Assembly (NCBI RefSeq): GCF_001659605.2
Contig: NC_035171.2
Location: forward strand, 10,417,514 to 10,481,513
Reading direction: 5' to 3'
DNA length: 64,000 bases
DNA from: Manihot esculenta
Lineage: Eukaryota > Streptophyta > Magnoliopsida > Malpighiales > Euphorbiaceae
How positions within the stretch are numbered: the first letter of the stretch is position 1; each line of letters starts with the position of its first letter. The notes beneath the pieces are model-generated. The model made no database searches. It was not told the origin of the DNA and saw only the letters and a list, made by a program, of their open reading frames with translations. The translations under genes and the position numbers were made by a program. Shown here one piece after another: positions 36,580 through 47,473 of this stretch.

Positions 36580-39163
36580 TCTACTTGATTCTCCACCCAT
36601 ACAAGTTTTCTTATTGAGCCCCACCCTGCCACAAGTGGAATAATGGACTCTGGACGTTTCTTTTATTTTGTTTGACCTCCAGTCCATCTCATTACGTATT
36701 CTAGAAGACCTCAGTTGTCCCTTCTTCCTTATTCTACAAATGTCAGGCACAAGAGGAAGTCCATCTGCTGTAGGCCAATAGTTAGGATGTCCAAGAGGAT
36801 GGAATGTGTACGCATAACATTGGATGGTACGATCCAATTTATAATAGTCAGATACAAATTGTTCGTAGTCAATTATAGCATTTGAACATGGTATCCTTAT
36901 CTCCTAAAATTTGCCACATGTACATGTTTGATCCATGAGTTTCACCACTTGCTTTTGTCTACCATTTGTAGTAATTATTTCGCAAACCATTTTCTGACTG
37001 TTGAACTGTCTAACTCTATGTCCATTCGCTTTAATTGCATTAGCACGTAGTGTTTCACTGCGAGACTGACTGAAAATATAGCCCTTGCTTTGTTGATCCA
37101 AAAATGTTGTCCTCCGCGTATCAAAATAATGGACATACTGGAAAAATATTTTTTCTACCATTGTCGTTATAGGCAACGTCCGAAATCCTTTCATCATGCC
37201 ATTTAGGGATTCAACCATGTTTGTTGTCATCACGCTATACCTTTGTCCACCATCGTGTGATCTCGTCCATTTCTCTAAATTTATCTTCACTGCCCAATCA
37301 TATGATTCAGGGTGCACCTCCCGAATATTGTTCATTGTCTTGTAAAACTTTCTCTTTTGGTTTTCATTTGCTGATATAAATGACAAGTTTATCAAAGTAA
37401 AATTAGTATAAGTCAAAAATGACATTAAATTAAAAAAATAAAGTAAACTTCGTATTAAAACATGACACATACCTGCCTTGCGCAACACTTCCTTTATTGC
37501 TGCATTTTTTAATGACTTGTTGTAATTACTCAAAACATGTCTGATGCAGTAACGATGATGACAGCTGGAGGTTGCCACCAATCTTTCTATATCGCCTTAA
37601 GAATTACAGCATGATGATATAAAATTACACACAAATCTTCTCGATTGGTCATAAAGATCCTTAAGCAATTTATAAACTACGACCAATTGTCACTGTCCTC
37701 CTTACAACAATGGCAAAAGCTAATGGAAAGAGTTGATTATTTCCATCGAGTGCGGTTGCACACAGTATACACCCGGTGTATTTTCCATATAGAAATGTCC
37801 TATCGATTGAGATTACAGGTCGACAATGTTTAAATCCCTCAATCGATTGCTTAAAAGCCCAAAACATACGGTCAAATACACGACACATCGGATTTAATCG
37901 CTTATTTATCCAATGTGGATTATCTTCAATCATGTATACTGTTTCTAGGTTAAAATGATGAAGAGCAGTCATGAATCTACGCAAAAAACTATATGATTCA
38001 TCCCAACCCCCATAAAGCCTTGCAATTGCCTTCTGCTTTGCTTTATATGTTTTTTTATAAGACGGCTCGTACCTAAATTTATCCCTCATTTCGGCTTGTA
38101 GGGCTGCAATTTTTATATCGGGCTGCTGTTCAATTAATGCAAAGATGAATGGACAAATGAAATTTTCATCCAATTGGCTATGATTTTTCATCAATTGAGG
38201 ATTTGTACATGTGTGCGGTCCACTGTATCTCATAATTTTCCATATATCCTCTCCTTCTTTCTTGGATGCTCAAAGCCTCCATGCACACCCACTGTCTTTG
38301 TCTTTACACTTTATAAAATAAGTCTTCTCTCTTGTTTCATGGTAATAAAATTGATGATGATGTCTTAGGTGAAATTCTTTTGCAGCCGCAGCCACTGCAT
38401 CTCTCGAAGAAAATATCATCCCAACTAAAAACTCTTTAGAAGGATCCCAAAAGGAACAACCTTCTGGCTTATCATAAGGATCCATCCTAAGCAAATCGAA
38501 GTCTATTTCTGCATATGGGGGAGGATGAACAATAGGCACAATAGAATTAGGAAATTGAGTGTTGTAATATCGAGACTCACTCCCACTATCCTCCTGACCA
38601 TTATCATCATCATCATCCTCAGTAGACATCCATGAATCGCCGTCATCGTCATCATCATCCTTGTCCTCATCCTCTACTCTATCAGATAAATTATTTGACG
38701 GCCCACTAAGACTATCAGATAAAGCATAATCATCCACTACATTTTGCTCTTCACATTGTTCATTATTTGATTCCACAGCAGTTCCAGATGGACCTATATC
38801 AGCATCCTCATTTGCCACATCAACACAACGAAATATCTTAATATATATTTCTATACCAGATATACCACCAATTTGATACAAGTAATTAAACATACTAGAT
38901 ATATCATCTTCACCCCATATCTCCATACATTCAACTTTTAAGGATTCATCCATAATTAAAGGCTTTCTAAAACTAATTGTCTCTATAAATTCATTATTCT
39001 CGGATAATCCAATTGCACGAGTAATTTTTCCGACCAATCGATTAAAATTTATCTGTTTATCCCTTGGAATAATCTTTGAAAAACCTCCATCATAATCGTA
39101 ACCATGAGAACTATTTATAATATTTCCATCCCAATGAATATTAGCATATGCAGGAACTACCAT
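36580..39163 (-). pseudogene. MULE (MuDR-type) transposase pseudogene
   Basis: The MULE transposase cuts and joins element ends. In order on the minus strand: an N-terminal MuDR-like region with a long Asp/Glu-rich stretch (39,163-38,270), the zinc-binding and linker part, the DDE core beginning HCRPVISIDRTFLYGKYTG (about 37,785), then, after a frameshift near 37,700, CIRHVLSNYNKSLKNAA, TTNMVESLNGMMKG (about 37,200) and the SWIM finger CTCGKF (36,910). The chain is broken by the frameshift, by a stop just after CTCGKF and by further missing residues: the SWIM histidine reads Asn (PCSNA), and the C-terminal CCHC knuckle lacks its first Cys and its His. An intron lies near 37,360-37,475. It is inactive as it stands. 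Confidence 0.85.
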
Positions 39164-39710
39164 TTTTCTGATAAAAAATAAAAATATAAATAAAAATATA
39201 AATTCAATATTTCTATAATTGATAATTAAACTTTTAAATTCTTAAAAATTATAATAAATTAAAATTAAACACAATAAATATAAAATATTTATTTTAAAAA
39301 AATATATAATTTTTTATATACTTACCTTTTAAGAATGAATCATTGTATCACGTTTTCAGCGGATCAATCACTGAAATCAATTCACTCAATTCCTGCGAAT
39401 AAAAAATAATTTGTCTTGAGAATTTATTTTCCTTTACTCAATTTACTATATAAATAAAAAAATTAAAATTTAGAATATAAAATATTTAAAATTTACCGGC
39501 GTTTTTTTTTTGTAGTCGAATCGAAACAAGTAGATACAATAATTTTGTGAAATTTATAGAGGAAAATAAATAGTTTATATAATGCAATTTGTTGAGATAT
39601 GGTGCAGATTTTGGGTAATTTATAGAGTTGTGGATTTGGGTAATTTATAGAGCTGGGTTGGGTAGCCAATGGCGTGAAAACGGCTCGAAATGGCTAGTTC
39701 AGCAGTGAGG

Positions 39711-39734
39711 GTGCCGAACAAGGATGTTCGGCAC
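39711..39734. repeat. Perfect hairpin GTGCCGAACA/TGTTCGGCAC
   Basis: A 10-base perfect stem with a 4-base loop lies just inside the right MULE arm. The motif GGTGCCGAACA recurs again at 39,739-39,749. Confidence 0.85.
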
Positions 39735-39787
39735 TTAAGGTGCCGAACAAATTTCTACACAGACCCGCGTGGCTCTGCATGATTTGG

Positions 39788-39887
39788 TCAAGGCTTCGTC
39801 AGGAATCTCTAACGAAGCCTTGATGCTTGTGCGTGTTCGGCACTTGAACTGCTCCCGTGGCAGGGACAGCTTGTTCGACACCATTGG
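39788..39887. repeat. Right MULE terminal inverted repeat, inner part
   Basis: It is inverted relative to about 29,960-30,062. It contains its own hairpin: CAAGGCTTCGT (39,789-39,799) pairs perfectly with ACGAAGCCTTG (39,812-39,822). It is interrupted at 39,888 by the gypsy element and resumes at 49,701. Confidence 0.65.
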
Positions 39888-42105
39888 TGTAATACCCGGC
39901 TAGACTCCGGTATCGGAATTCCTAACGTCCGGTGGAACCTCGGATGTCGGAGATCTCTAGAAGGGTAGAATCATGTTTTATGAAATATTTTCATGTTTTT
40001 AATGGTTTTGAGTATGAAATTGAATGAGTTTTTACAAGAAAAGTCTTTGGAGGAAAACCCAGGTTCGGCCGCCGAAAGTCAAGTTCGGCCGCCGAACATG
40101 CATGCGTTTTGGAGGCACGTTAGGCCCCCGAAAGCATGAGTGAGGGAAGTAAAGGTTCGGCCGCCGAAAGGCAAGTTCGGGCGCCGAACATTTGCATGGA
40201 TGCGGAGGCACATTCGGCCCCCGAAACGTGGTCTGGCCAGCCACTATAAAAGGGTCCCTTAGCCGAAAACGGGCGAGCTTTTTTCCCATTTTCGGCCAAG
40301 GTGAGCTTCCCGCCGTCCCTCACCCATTTTCAATGTTCTTCCTCTAAATCTTTCAATATTCTCACTTGTTTTCACTTGGTTTTGAAGATTTAAGCTTTTG
40401 AAACAAGTTTTGGAGCTTTGGGAACTCAGGAGCTCACTTTCGTGGATCTCCAAGTTTAGGTCGTCTCCCTCTCGATCTTCAAGAGGTAAGAGCCGATCTT
40501 AAGCTCCTTATGAGTTTTAAATAAGTTTATGCAAGATCTATGGGTAGAAATGCATGTTAGGTTATATGTTGAGGTTATGGGTATATATTGATGTTTTGAA
40601 CAATGTAGCTTGTTTGTGTGTGATTGAAGTGTTGTAGATGGGGTATATGTATGTTTGAGGCCCCTAGGAACTTGTATGCATGTTTTGGTTGAGATATATG
40701 CATGATTTATGGTTTTGGGAGGCAGGAGGTTCATTTGAACCAAGTTTCTGCCCGTTTGGCAGAAACCAGGTTCGGCAGCCGAAGGGAGTTTCGGCCGCCG
40801 AACCCCTTTTGTGGAGGCAGCATTCGGCTGCCGAAGGTGCCCCCGAAAAGAGACTTTCGTCTCTGTCTGGCACTTTCGGCCGCCGAAGGTGCCGCCGAAC
40901 CTGCCTGACTTTCGTCTCTGGAGGGACTTTCGGCCGCCGAACCTGCCGCCGAAAGTGCCCTGTCCAGCCATTTCATGCATGCATTCTTATGGTTAATTTA
41001 TGATGTTTTAGGGGGTTTTTGGGGAATATTTTAGAGTTATGTTCAGGTATGTTTGGTCCCTCATTTGAGTCCACCTGTGTAGGTTCGGACCCGAGGAACC
41101 GAGGACCCCAGCAGTGAGTTCAGCTGCTTCGGTGTTGTCAGAGTCAGCCAGATGTGAGTGGAACTAAACTCAATCTTTTAAATTAAATGTTTTATCATGT
41201 TTCATGCATCATGATTATGTAACAGGATGATTGCATTAGTATTCACGAATATGCCGCATTGCATTGATTATTGTTGATGTGGGTGAATGTTGGATGACCC
41301 AGTTAGTCCATGACAGGAAGACCAGGACCCCATTCTACGGCCTGGCACGGAAATGAAAGACCAGGACCCCATTCTACGGCCTGGCACGATTGTGGACTCG
41401 AAGACCAGGAGCCTAGAGGAGGCCCTGGGAAAATGGTAAGTAATGTATGTATGACAGGAAGACCAGGACCCCATGCTACGGCCTGGCACTATGTTAGCTT
41501 GGACTAATTGGTGACAAGTTCACCCAACCCTTATGTGAATTGTCTGTGTTATGATGCATTCCATTTGAGCATAGTGTTAATGTGTTTTTACTAGCTCTAC
41601 TCACTGGGCTTTTAGCTCACCCCTCTCCCTTTACCCCCAGGCTTGCAGGTACAGTAGGGCGGGAGTCCGGATAGAGTGAAGAAGTCATGCTTATGTAATA
41701 GATAGAAATGGACATGATCAAAATTGTAATGTAAAAGTACAGTATAGTTATGTAATGAGTTTTATGGATGTTAGTGTGTGCTTGACCATAGATTGTTGTA
41801 TCCCTTTTATGCATGATCTTAGAGATTTTGTTGTTGTTTATGTAAACCAACTCAACAGATATATGTTACCCATTGAGGGTATAGATGAGATCCCACAGAG
41901 GGATCAAAGTTATGTTAATGTTATGCACAGGTTGAGTTTGGTTGATGTTCATGGAAAGAAAAGTTTTAATTTTTATGCATGTTGTCGATCATGTATGGGA
42001 TTATACAGGTTTACAGGTTTTATGTCAGGCTTGCTACGGGTCCCGGCGGCCTTAAGTCGACCCGGATCCTAGCGCCGGTAGCGGTCCGATTTTCGGGTCG
42101 TTACA
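39888..42105 (+). repeat. 5' LTR of gypsy copy 1
   Basis: A 2,218-base LTR bounded by TG and CA. A TATAAAA box is at 40,245-40,251. It carries about ten CpG-rich TTCGGCCGCCGAA-type imperfect palindromes in two clusters (40,060-40,225 and 40,770-40,965) and four copies of an AAGACCAGGACCCCAT-type unit (41,315-41,490). Confidence 0.97.
40245..40251 (+). promoter_or_regulatory. TATA box of gypsy copy 1 5' LTR
   Basis: CACTATAAAAGGG follows the first palindrome cluster. The same box recurs in the 3' LTR (47,830-47,836) and in copy 2 (57,298-57,304). Confidence 0.75.
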
Positions 42106-42371
42106 GAATGGTATCAGAGCCCTAGGTTCATATGGTCGGACCTAGAGTGTCGGGCTCATAGATGTTATAGAAGGTCAAGCACAATAGGAAAAGATCATGT
42201 CCACTAGGATAGGATGTGGAGTCCTGTCTTGCGTGATGATGTGAAATGCCATGACTGTATGCATGCGCATTAATGATATGCTATGATATGTGATGTATGT
42301 GATGAGGGTTCATGTGTGCCCACGTGAACCATATGATGCTAATGTTGCTTGTGTTGTGCACTGTCTTTCAG
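40486..42371 (+). other. Candidate leader intron of gypsy copy 1
   Basis: A strong donor, AAGAG|GTAAG, lies about 235 bases after the TATA box. An acceptor, TGTCTTTCAG, ends at 42,371, nine bases before the gag ATG (42,380). Splicing would remove most of the LTR leader and the primer site from the message. Both sites are conserved in copy 2, and the donor is conserved in the inverted solo LTR. No transcript evidence is available here. Confidence 0.45.
42109..42120 (+). other. Primer binding site of gypsy copy 1
   Basis: TGGTATCAGAGC lies three bases after the 5' LTR. It is complementary to the 3' end of plant initiator-Met tRNA. Confidence 0.93.
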
Positions 42372-42379
42372 AAAACAGG

Positions 42380-42721
42380 ATGAGAGGAACTCGTCGATCA
42401 GCAAGATTGACTGGAGTACCACCTGAGGATGAGGGCATGAGCGCCCGTCCTCCAGCATTGCCTAGGGCGATGTCTAGCAGGTCCAACAGGGACAGAGTAG
42501 CAAGAGACCCTAGAAGGTCTTTGGATCTGGGTAGAAGCAGGTCAGTCAGAGGAACAGTTCAGGGAGGAGCGTCAGAGGATATGGGAGATGATATGGACGT
42601 GGAACAGAGGAGGGATGGCAGTTTGGGAGTCAGTATGCCAGAAGAGGGAATGGGAGAGTCCCAAGGAGGCACTCAGGCCTCGGGATTTGTACAGCCACCT
42701 CACTACCCACATTTCTCATAG
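42380..42721 (+). pseudogene. Gag N-terminal piece of gypsy copy 1, ended by a stop
   Basis: The frame starts at ATG 42,380, just after an acceptor-like site, and matches the gag start in copy 2 (MR.T.RSARLTGVPPEDEG). It ends at TAG 42,719-42,721 where copy 2 reads on. Past the stop the same frame continues until a small insertion-deletion near 42,812 shifts it into the frame of the main polyprotein. An in-frame ATG at 42,290 exists but precedes the acceptor and is unlikely to be used. The piece is Pro-, Arg- and Ser-rich, as is usual for this part of gag. Confidence 0.8.
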
Positions 42722-42825
42722 CATCCCGGGTATTCGATGGGAGGTACATCGGATTACCCTAGTTTCACCCCTTATCCCACACAGATGCCATACCCACCAT
42801 ACTACCACTGTACTCTCAGTACCCA

Positions 42826-45800
42826 ATGTATCCACCTCCACCCTACTATCCAAATCCAGCAAACCCTACCTCAGAAAATGTTGCACCACCTCCACCACCT
42901 GCAGAACCAGCAGCCCCAGTTGCTCAACCTCATAGACCTAGCTCAGCCAGTGGGAGCAAGGTTAAGATGACAGACTATATGAAGCTGGGTGCTCCCCAGT
43001 TTGAGACAGGTGATGATCCGTTCGTGTACTTGGAGCGGGTCAAGGCAATTACAGATGAGATAGGGGCGGATGACAGTAGAGCCATTCAGATGGCTGGGTT
43101 CACGCTTAAGTGCAAGAAGGCACGGGAGTGGTACAAGAATTATGTGAACCCGAGAGTGGACAGCATGACATGGGAAGAGTTTGCAAACGAGTTTGCAGGA
43201 TGGGCATTCCCTGATAGTTCAAGGGAATTGAAGATGATAGAATTCGAGCAGTTGAGGCAGACTGATGACATGAGTGTAGACGAATATACTGACAGGTTTA
43301 TGGAGTTGCTGCCATTTGCAGGGCAAGACCTTAGCACAGACCAGAAGAAGTCGAGGAGGTATATCATGAAGCTCCATCCCAGGTATTCCTCCTTGGTACA
43401 GTCAGCAGATAGAGAGAGTTTTCACGCCATAGTAGACATGGCTAGGAGAATGGAGGCTAGTGCCATCGTTCAGGGGACAGTTAAGCAGACAGTGGCACAA
43501 GCTTCGGGTTCTAAAACTCCGGGAGGGGGAAGGTTAGATCCCTCTACCTTGAGTGCAGCAGCTTCAGGCAGTAAAAGATGGGGTAAACCCAAGGGTAAGA
43601 AGAATAAGTTCTGGAGTAAAGTCAAGTCCAGTCTGGGATTTGGGAGTGGCTCAAGCTCTGGTGCGGACAATGCAGTTTGTGCAAGGTGTGGTAAACCACA
43701 CAGGGGAGTATGTCGGTTTGGGACGAACGCTTGTTTTAGATGTGGTCAGGAAGGGCATATGGCTCGAGATTGTCCAAGAGCGGCCCCGATGGCTCAGTCC
43801 CAGCAGACAGCTTCAGGCAGTGTAGCACAGCCAGCAGCTCCAGCCATGACTCAGGCCAGTGGCAGAGGCAGAGGGAGAGGAGCAGCCTCTTCTTCAGCGG
43901 GTTTCCGAGGTGAAGGTCCGTCAGCCCCAGCACGGATCTTCACAATGACACAGCAGGAGGCAGACGCATCCAACATCGTGGTGGCAGGTAATCTCGTCAT
44001 TGGATGTTCGGATGTATATGCATTGATGGACCCTGGTGCATCTCATTCTTTTATTGCTCCGAGAGCCGTCCAGAGGTTAGGGTTGATGATCTCTGGGTTA
44101 GAGTGTCCTCTCTGGGTCAGTGGACCCAAGTGTGATCCATCAGTGGCAGAGTTAGTCTGTCAGTGTAGTCCAGTTTTTGTTGAGGGGAGATGCATGTCCG
44201 CCGACCTTGTGGTTCTAGATTTGACAGACTTTGACGTCATTCTAGGGATGGACTGGTTATCTACCCATGGTGCTACCTTGGACTGCAGGGACAAGGTAGT
44301 CAGGTTCAGAGGTCAGGATGGATCAGAGGTTGTCTTCAGAGGAGACAGGAGGGGTACACCTAGAGGTATGATCTCAGCTCTTCAGGCTCGTAGGTTGCTT
44401 AGGAGGGGATGTCAGGGGTATTTGGCTCATGTGAGAGAGCTAAATGGTCAGGTTAGAGAGCCCGCCTCGGTGCCAGTGGTTAGAGAGTTCTTAGATGTGT
44501 TCCCGGACGAGCTGCCAGGGTTACCACCTGCTAGGGAGATAGAGTTCGAGATAGAACTGATGCCTGGTACCAGACCGATCTCTATCCCTCCCTACAGGAT
44601 GGCACCAGCTGAATTGAAAGAGTTGAAGGAGCAGTTGCAGGAGCTGGTAGACAAGGGCTTCATCCGACCGAGTACCTCACCTTGGGGTGCTCCAGTTCTG
44701 TTTGTGAGGAAGAAGGATGGATCCCTTAGGCTTTGTATCGACTACAGGCAGTTGAACAAAGTCACTACCAAGAATAAGTACCCATTGCCAAGGATCGACG
44801 ATCTATTTGACCAGCTAGCAGGAGCGGGTTGTTTCTCCAAAATAGATCTGAGATCGGGGTACCATCAGTTGAGGATCAGGGAAGAGGACGTACCAAAGAC
44901 AGCTTTCAGGACCAGATATGGGCATTTTGAGTTCCTTGTGATGCCGTTCGGGTTAACTAACGCCCCTGCAGCATTCATGGATCTCATGAACAGAGTGTTT
45001 AGCCAGTACCTGGATCACTTCGTTATTGTCTTCATAGATGATATCTTAGTGTATTCCAGGAATGCAGAGGAGCATGCCCATCATCTGCGGTTGGTACTAC
45101 AGACCTTGAGGGAACATGGCTTGTATGCCAAGTTCTCTAAATGTGAGTTCTGGCTGAGGAGTATTTCATTCTTGGGGCATGTAGTGTCAGAGAATGGGAT
45201 TGAGGTAGACCCCAAGAAGACAGAGACTGTGGCTAACTGGCCTAGACCCACTTCAGTAACAGAGATCAGGAGTTTCTTGGGTTTGGCAGGTTACTACAGG
45301 AGGTTCGTTCAGGACTTCTCAAAGATAGCGGCTCCTCTGACCAGACTAACCAGGAAGAATCAGAAATTTCTGTGGACCAACCAGTGCGAGGAGAGTTTTG
45401 AAGAGCTCAAGAAGAGATTGACTTCAGCACCAGTTTTAGCTCTGCCATCTAGTGGTGAGGACTTTACAGTCTTTTGTGATGCGTCCCGAGTGGGACTGGG
45501 TTGTGTGCTTATGCAGAATGAGAGGGTGATTGCTTATGCTTCTAGGCAGCTAAAGAAGCATGAGTTGAATTACCCCACACATGACCTTGAGATGGCAGCA
45601 GTAATCTTTGCACTCAAGATGTGGAGGCACTACCTCTATGGGGTAAAATGTGAGATCTTCACAGATCATAAAAGCCTGCAGTACATCCTGAGTCAAAGAG
45701 ATTTGAATTTGAGGCAGAGGAGATGGGTAGAGTTGCTGAGTGACTATGATTGCAAGATTCAGTATCATCCGGGTAAGGCGAATGTTGTGGCAGACGCCCT

Positions 45801-47373
45801 AAGCCGGAAGTCACTAGGCAGTCTATCCCACATCACGGCAGAGAGAAGACCAGTGGTGAAGGAGTTTTACAAGCTCATTGATGAAGGTCTACAGTTGGAG
45901 TTATCTGGTACAGGTGCCTTGGTTGCTCAGATGAAAGTGACACCCGTGTTTCTGGAGCAGGTGGCTCAGAAACAGCATGAGGACCGAGAGTTAGTGAAGA
46001 TTGCCAGGACTGTTCAGTCAGGCAAGGACAGTGAGTTCAGATTTGACAATAGGGGGATCCTCCGCTATGGGAGTCGATTGTGTGTACCAGATGACATAGG
46101 GCTAAAAGGAGACATTATGAGAGAGGCTCATAATGCAAGATACAGCATTCACCCCGGAGCCACCAAGATGTATCAGGATCTAAAGAAGGTTTATTGGTGG
46201 CCAGCTATGAAGAGAGAAGTGGCACAGTTTGTGTCAGCCTGCGAGATATGTCAGAGGGTGAAGTTGGAACATCAGAAGCCGGCTGGAATGCTTAACCCGC
46301 TACCCATTCCAGAATGGAAATGGGAGAATATAACTATGGACTTCGTAGTGGGGTTACCGGCGACGTCCAACAGATTGGACTCCATATGGGTGATTGTGGA
46401 CAGACTCACCAAATCTGCTCACTTCATCCCTGTCAGGAGTGGCTATTCTGTGGACAAGTTGGCGCAGGTGTATGTTGATGAGATAGTCAGACTGCATGGG
46501 GTTCCTGTTTCCATCGTGTCAAATAGAGGGCCTCAGTTCACCTCCAGGTTCTGGCGGAGTCTGCAGAACGCCATGGGTACTAGATTGGATTTTAGCACTG
46601 CCTTCCATCCACAGACAGACGGACAGTCAGAGAGGACCATCCAGACCATAGAAGATATGCTGAGAATGTGTGTGCTGGATTTTGGCGGTTCTTGGAGGCA
46701 GCATCTACCTTTGGTGGAGTTTGCCTACAATAACAGCCATCATGCTAGCATCGGGATGGCTCCATATGAAGCTTTATATGGAAGGAAGTGCAGATCACCT
46801 GTTTGCTGGGAAGAGGTAGGAGAGAGGTCCTTAGCAGGACCCGAGCTAGTAGAGATCACCAGCAGGGTGGTGCCCATGATCAGAGAAAGAATCAAAACGG
46901 CTACAAGCAGACAGAAGAGCTATGCAGACATCCGCAGAAGGCTAGTAGAGTTTCAGGAGGGGGATCTGGTATTGCTTAAGGTGTCTCCAATGAAAGGAGT
47001 GGTTCGGTTCGGGAAGAAAGGTAAGCTGGCTCCGCGGTACATCGGACCCTTCGAAGTCTTGCAAAAGATTGGGAATGTATCGTACAAGCTGGATTTACCT
47101 GCTTCAATGGAGAGAATCCATCCGGTTTTCCATGTTTCTATGTTGAGAAAATTCGTGTCAGATCCGGGCAAGGTTCTTAGTGAGCCTGATGTGGAGATCC
47201 AAGAGGATCTCACCTATGTTGAGCAGCCGGTACGGATCCTAGACACCCAGATCAGAAAGTTAAGAAATAAGGAAATCCCGATGGTGAAAGTCCTGTGGAA
47301 CCACCACAATATAGAAGAATGTACTTGGGAGACACGGGAGTCCATGCTCCAACAGTATCCCCATCTCTTTTAA
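42826..47373 (+). CDS. Gag-pol polyprotein of gypsy copy 1 (1,515 aa open frame)
   Basis: In order: capsid-like gag (about 50-190), zinc knuckle [14 protein letters not shown] (about 303-316), protease with DPGASHSF (about 402), reverse transcriptase with FIDDILVYS (about 737), RNase H with [10 protein letters not shown] (about 883), integrase HHCC finger (about 1,100-1,145), integrase core, and a chromodomain (about 1,470-1,505). Integrase keeps the first Asp (TMDFVVG) and the Glu (QSERT), but the second catalytic Asp is Asn (SNRGPQ, codon 46,522-46,524). The Asn and Glu codons are 36 apart, as in DD35E. The frame starts inside gag because of the upstream lesion. Protease DPGA in place of the usual DSGA or DTGA is shared by both copies, so it is probably a family trait. 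Confidence 0.93.
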   Translation: MYPPPPYYPNPANPTSENVAPPPPPAEPAAPVAQPHRPSSASGSKVKMTDYMKLGAPQFETGDDPFVYLERVKAITDEIGADDSRAIQMAGFTLKCKKAREWYKNYVNPRVDSMTWEEFANEFAGWAFPDSSRELKMIEFEQLRQTDDMSVDEYTDRFMELLPFAGQDLSTDQKKSRRYIMKLHPRYSSLVQSADRESFHAIVDMARRMEASAIVQGTVKQTVAQASGSKTPGGGRLDPSTLSAAASGSKRWGKPKGKKNKFWSKVKSSLGFGSGSSSGADNAVCARCGKPHRGVCRFGTNACFRCGQEGHMARDCPRAAPMAQSQQTASGSVAQPAAPAMTQASGRGRGRGAASSSAGFRGEGPSAPARIFTMTQQEADASNIVVAGNLVIGCSDVYALMDPGASHSFIAPRAVQRLGLMISGLECPLWVSGPKCDPSVAELVCQCSPVFVEGRCMSADLVVLDLTDFDVILGMDWLSTHGATLDCRDKVVRFRGQDGSEVVFRGDRRGTPRGMISALQARRLLRRGCQGYLAHVRELNGQVREPASVPVVREFLDVFPDELPGLPPAREIEFEIELMPGTRPISIPPYRMAPAELKELKEQLQELVDKGFIRPSTSPWGAPVLFVRKKDGSLRLCIDYRQLNKVTTKNKYPLPRIDDLFDQLAGAGCFSKIDLRSGYHQLRIREEDVPKTAFRTRYGHFEFLVMPFGLTNAPAAFMDLMNRVFSQYLDHFVIVFIDDILVYSRNAEEHAHHLRLVLQTLREHGLYAKFSKCEFWLRSISFLGHVVSENGIEVDPKKTETVANWPRPTSVTEIRSFLGLAGYYRRFVQDFSKIAAPLTRLTRKNQKFLWTNQCEESFEELKKRLTSAPVLALPSSGEDFTVFCDASRVGLGCVLMQNERVIAYASRQLKKHELNYPTHDLEMAAVIFALKMWRHYLYGVKCEIFTDHKSLQYILSQRDLNLRQRRWVELLSDYDCKIQYHPGKANVVADALSRKSLGSLSHITAERRPVVKEFYKLIDEGLQLELSGTGALVAQMKVTPVFLEQVAQKQHEDRELVKIARTVQSGKDSEFRFDNRGILRYGSRLCVPDDIGLKGDIMREAHNARYSIHPGATKMYQDLKKVYWWPAMKREVAQFVSACEICQRVKLEHQKPAGMLNPLPIPEWKWENITMDFVVGLPATSNRLDSIWVIVDRLTKSAHFIPVRSGYSVDKLAQVYVDEIVRLHGVPVSIVSNRGPQFTSRFWRSLQNAMGTRLDFSTAFHPQTDGQSERTIQTIEDMLRMCVLDFGGSWRQHLPLVEFAYNNSHHASIGMAPYEALYGRKCRSPVCWEEVGERSLAGPELVEITSRVVPMIRERIKTATSRQKSYADIRRRLVEFQEGDLVLLKVSPMKGVVRFGKKGKLAPRYIGPFEVLQKIGNVSYKLDLPASMERIHPVFHVSMLRKFVSDPGKVLSEPDVEIQEDLTYVEQPVRILDTQIRKLRNKEIPMVKVLWNHHNIEECTWETRESMLQQYPHLF

Positions 47374-47460
47374 GGTTAGATCCTTATGTGTTTATGTATG
47401 TATGTTATGTTGATTGCTATGCATGTGCTAGTTGAGGAACATTCGGGGACGAATGTTCTT

Positions 47461-47473
47461 AAGGGGGGGAGAA
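47461..47473 (+). other. Polypurine tract of gypsy copy 1
   Basis: AAGGGGGGGAGAA sits directly before the 3' LTR and would prime plus-strand synthesis. Confidence 0.88.

Noticed and set aside
40032..40996. Overlapping open frames on both strands in the gypsy LTRs, with repeated Arg/Pro/Ala-rich translations
   Set aside because: They are by-products of the CpG-rich palindromes and recur in each LTR copy. They have no start context, no domain and no conserved frame.
41315..41490. Four spaced repeats in the LTR, considered as a CRISPR-like array
   Set aside because: This is a nuclear plant LTR. Repeat copies vary in length and spacing, are present in every LTR and have no cas genes nearby.
44031..44054. 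Protease reads DPGA rather than DSGA or DTGA, possibly inactive
   Set aside because: Both copies share it, and similar Pro variants are familiar in plant gypsy proteases, so it is probably a family feature and not a lesion.
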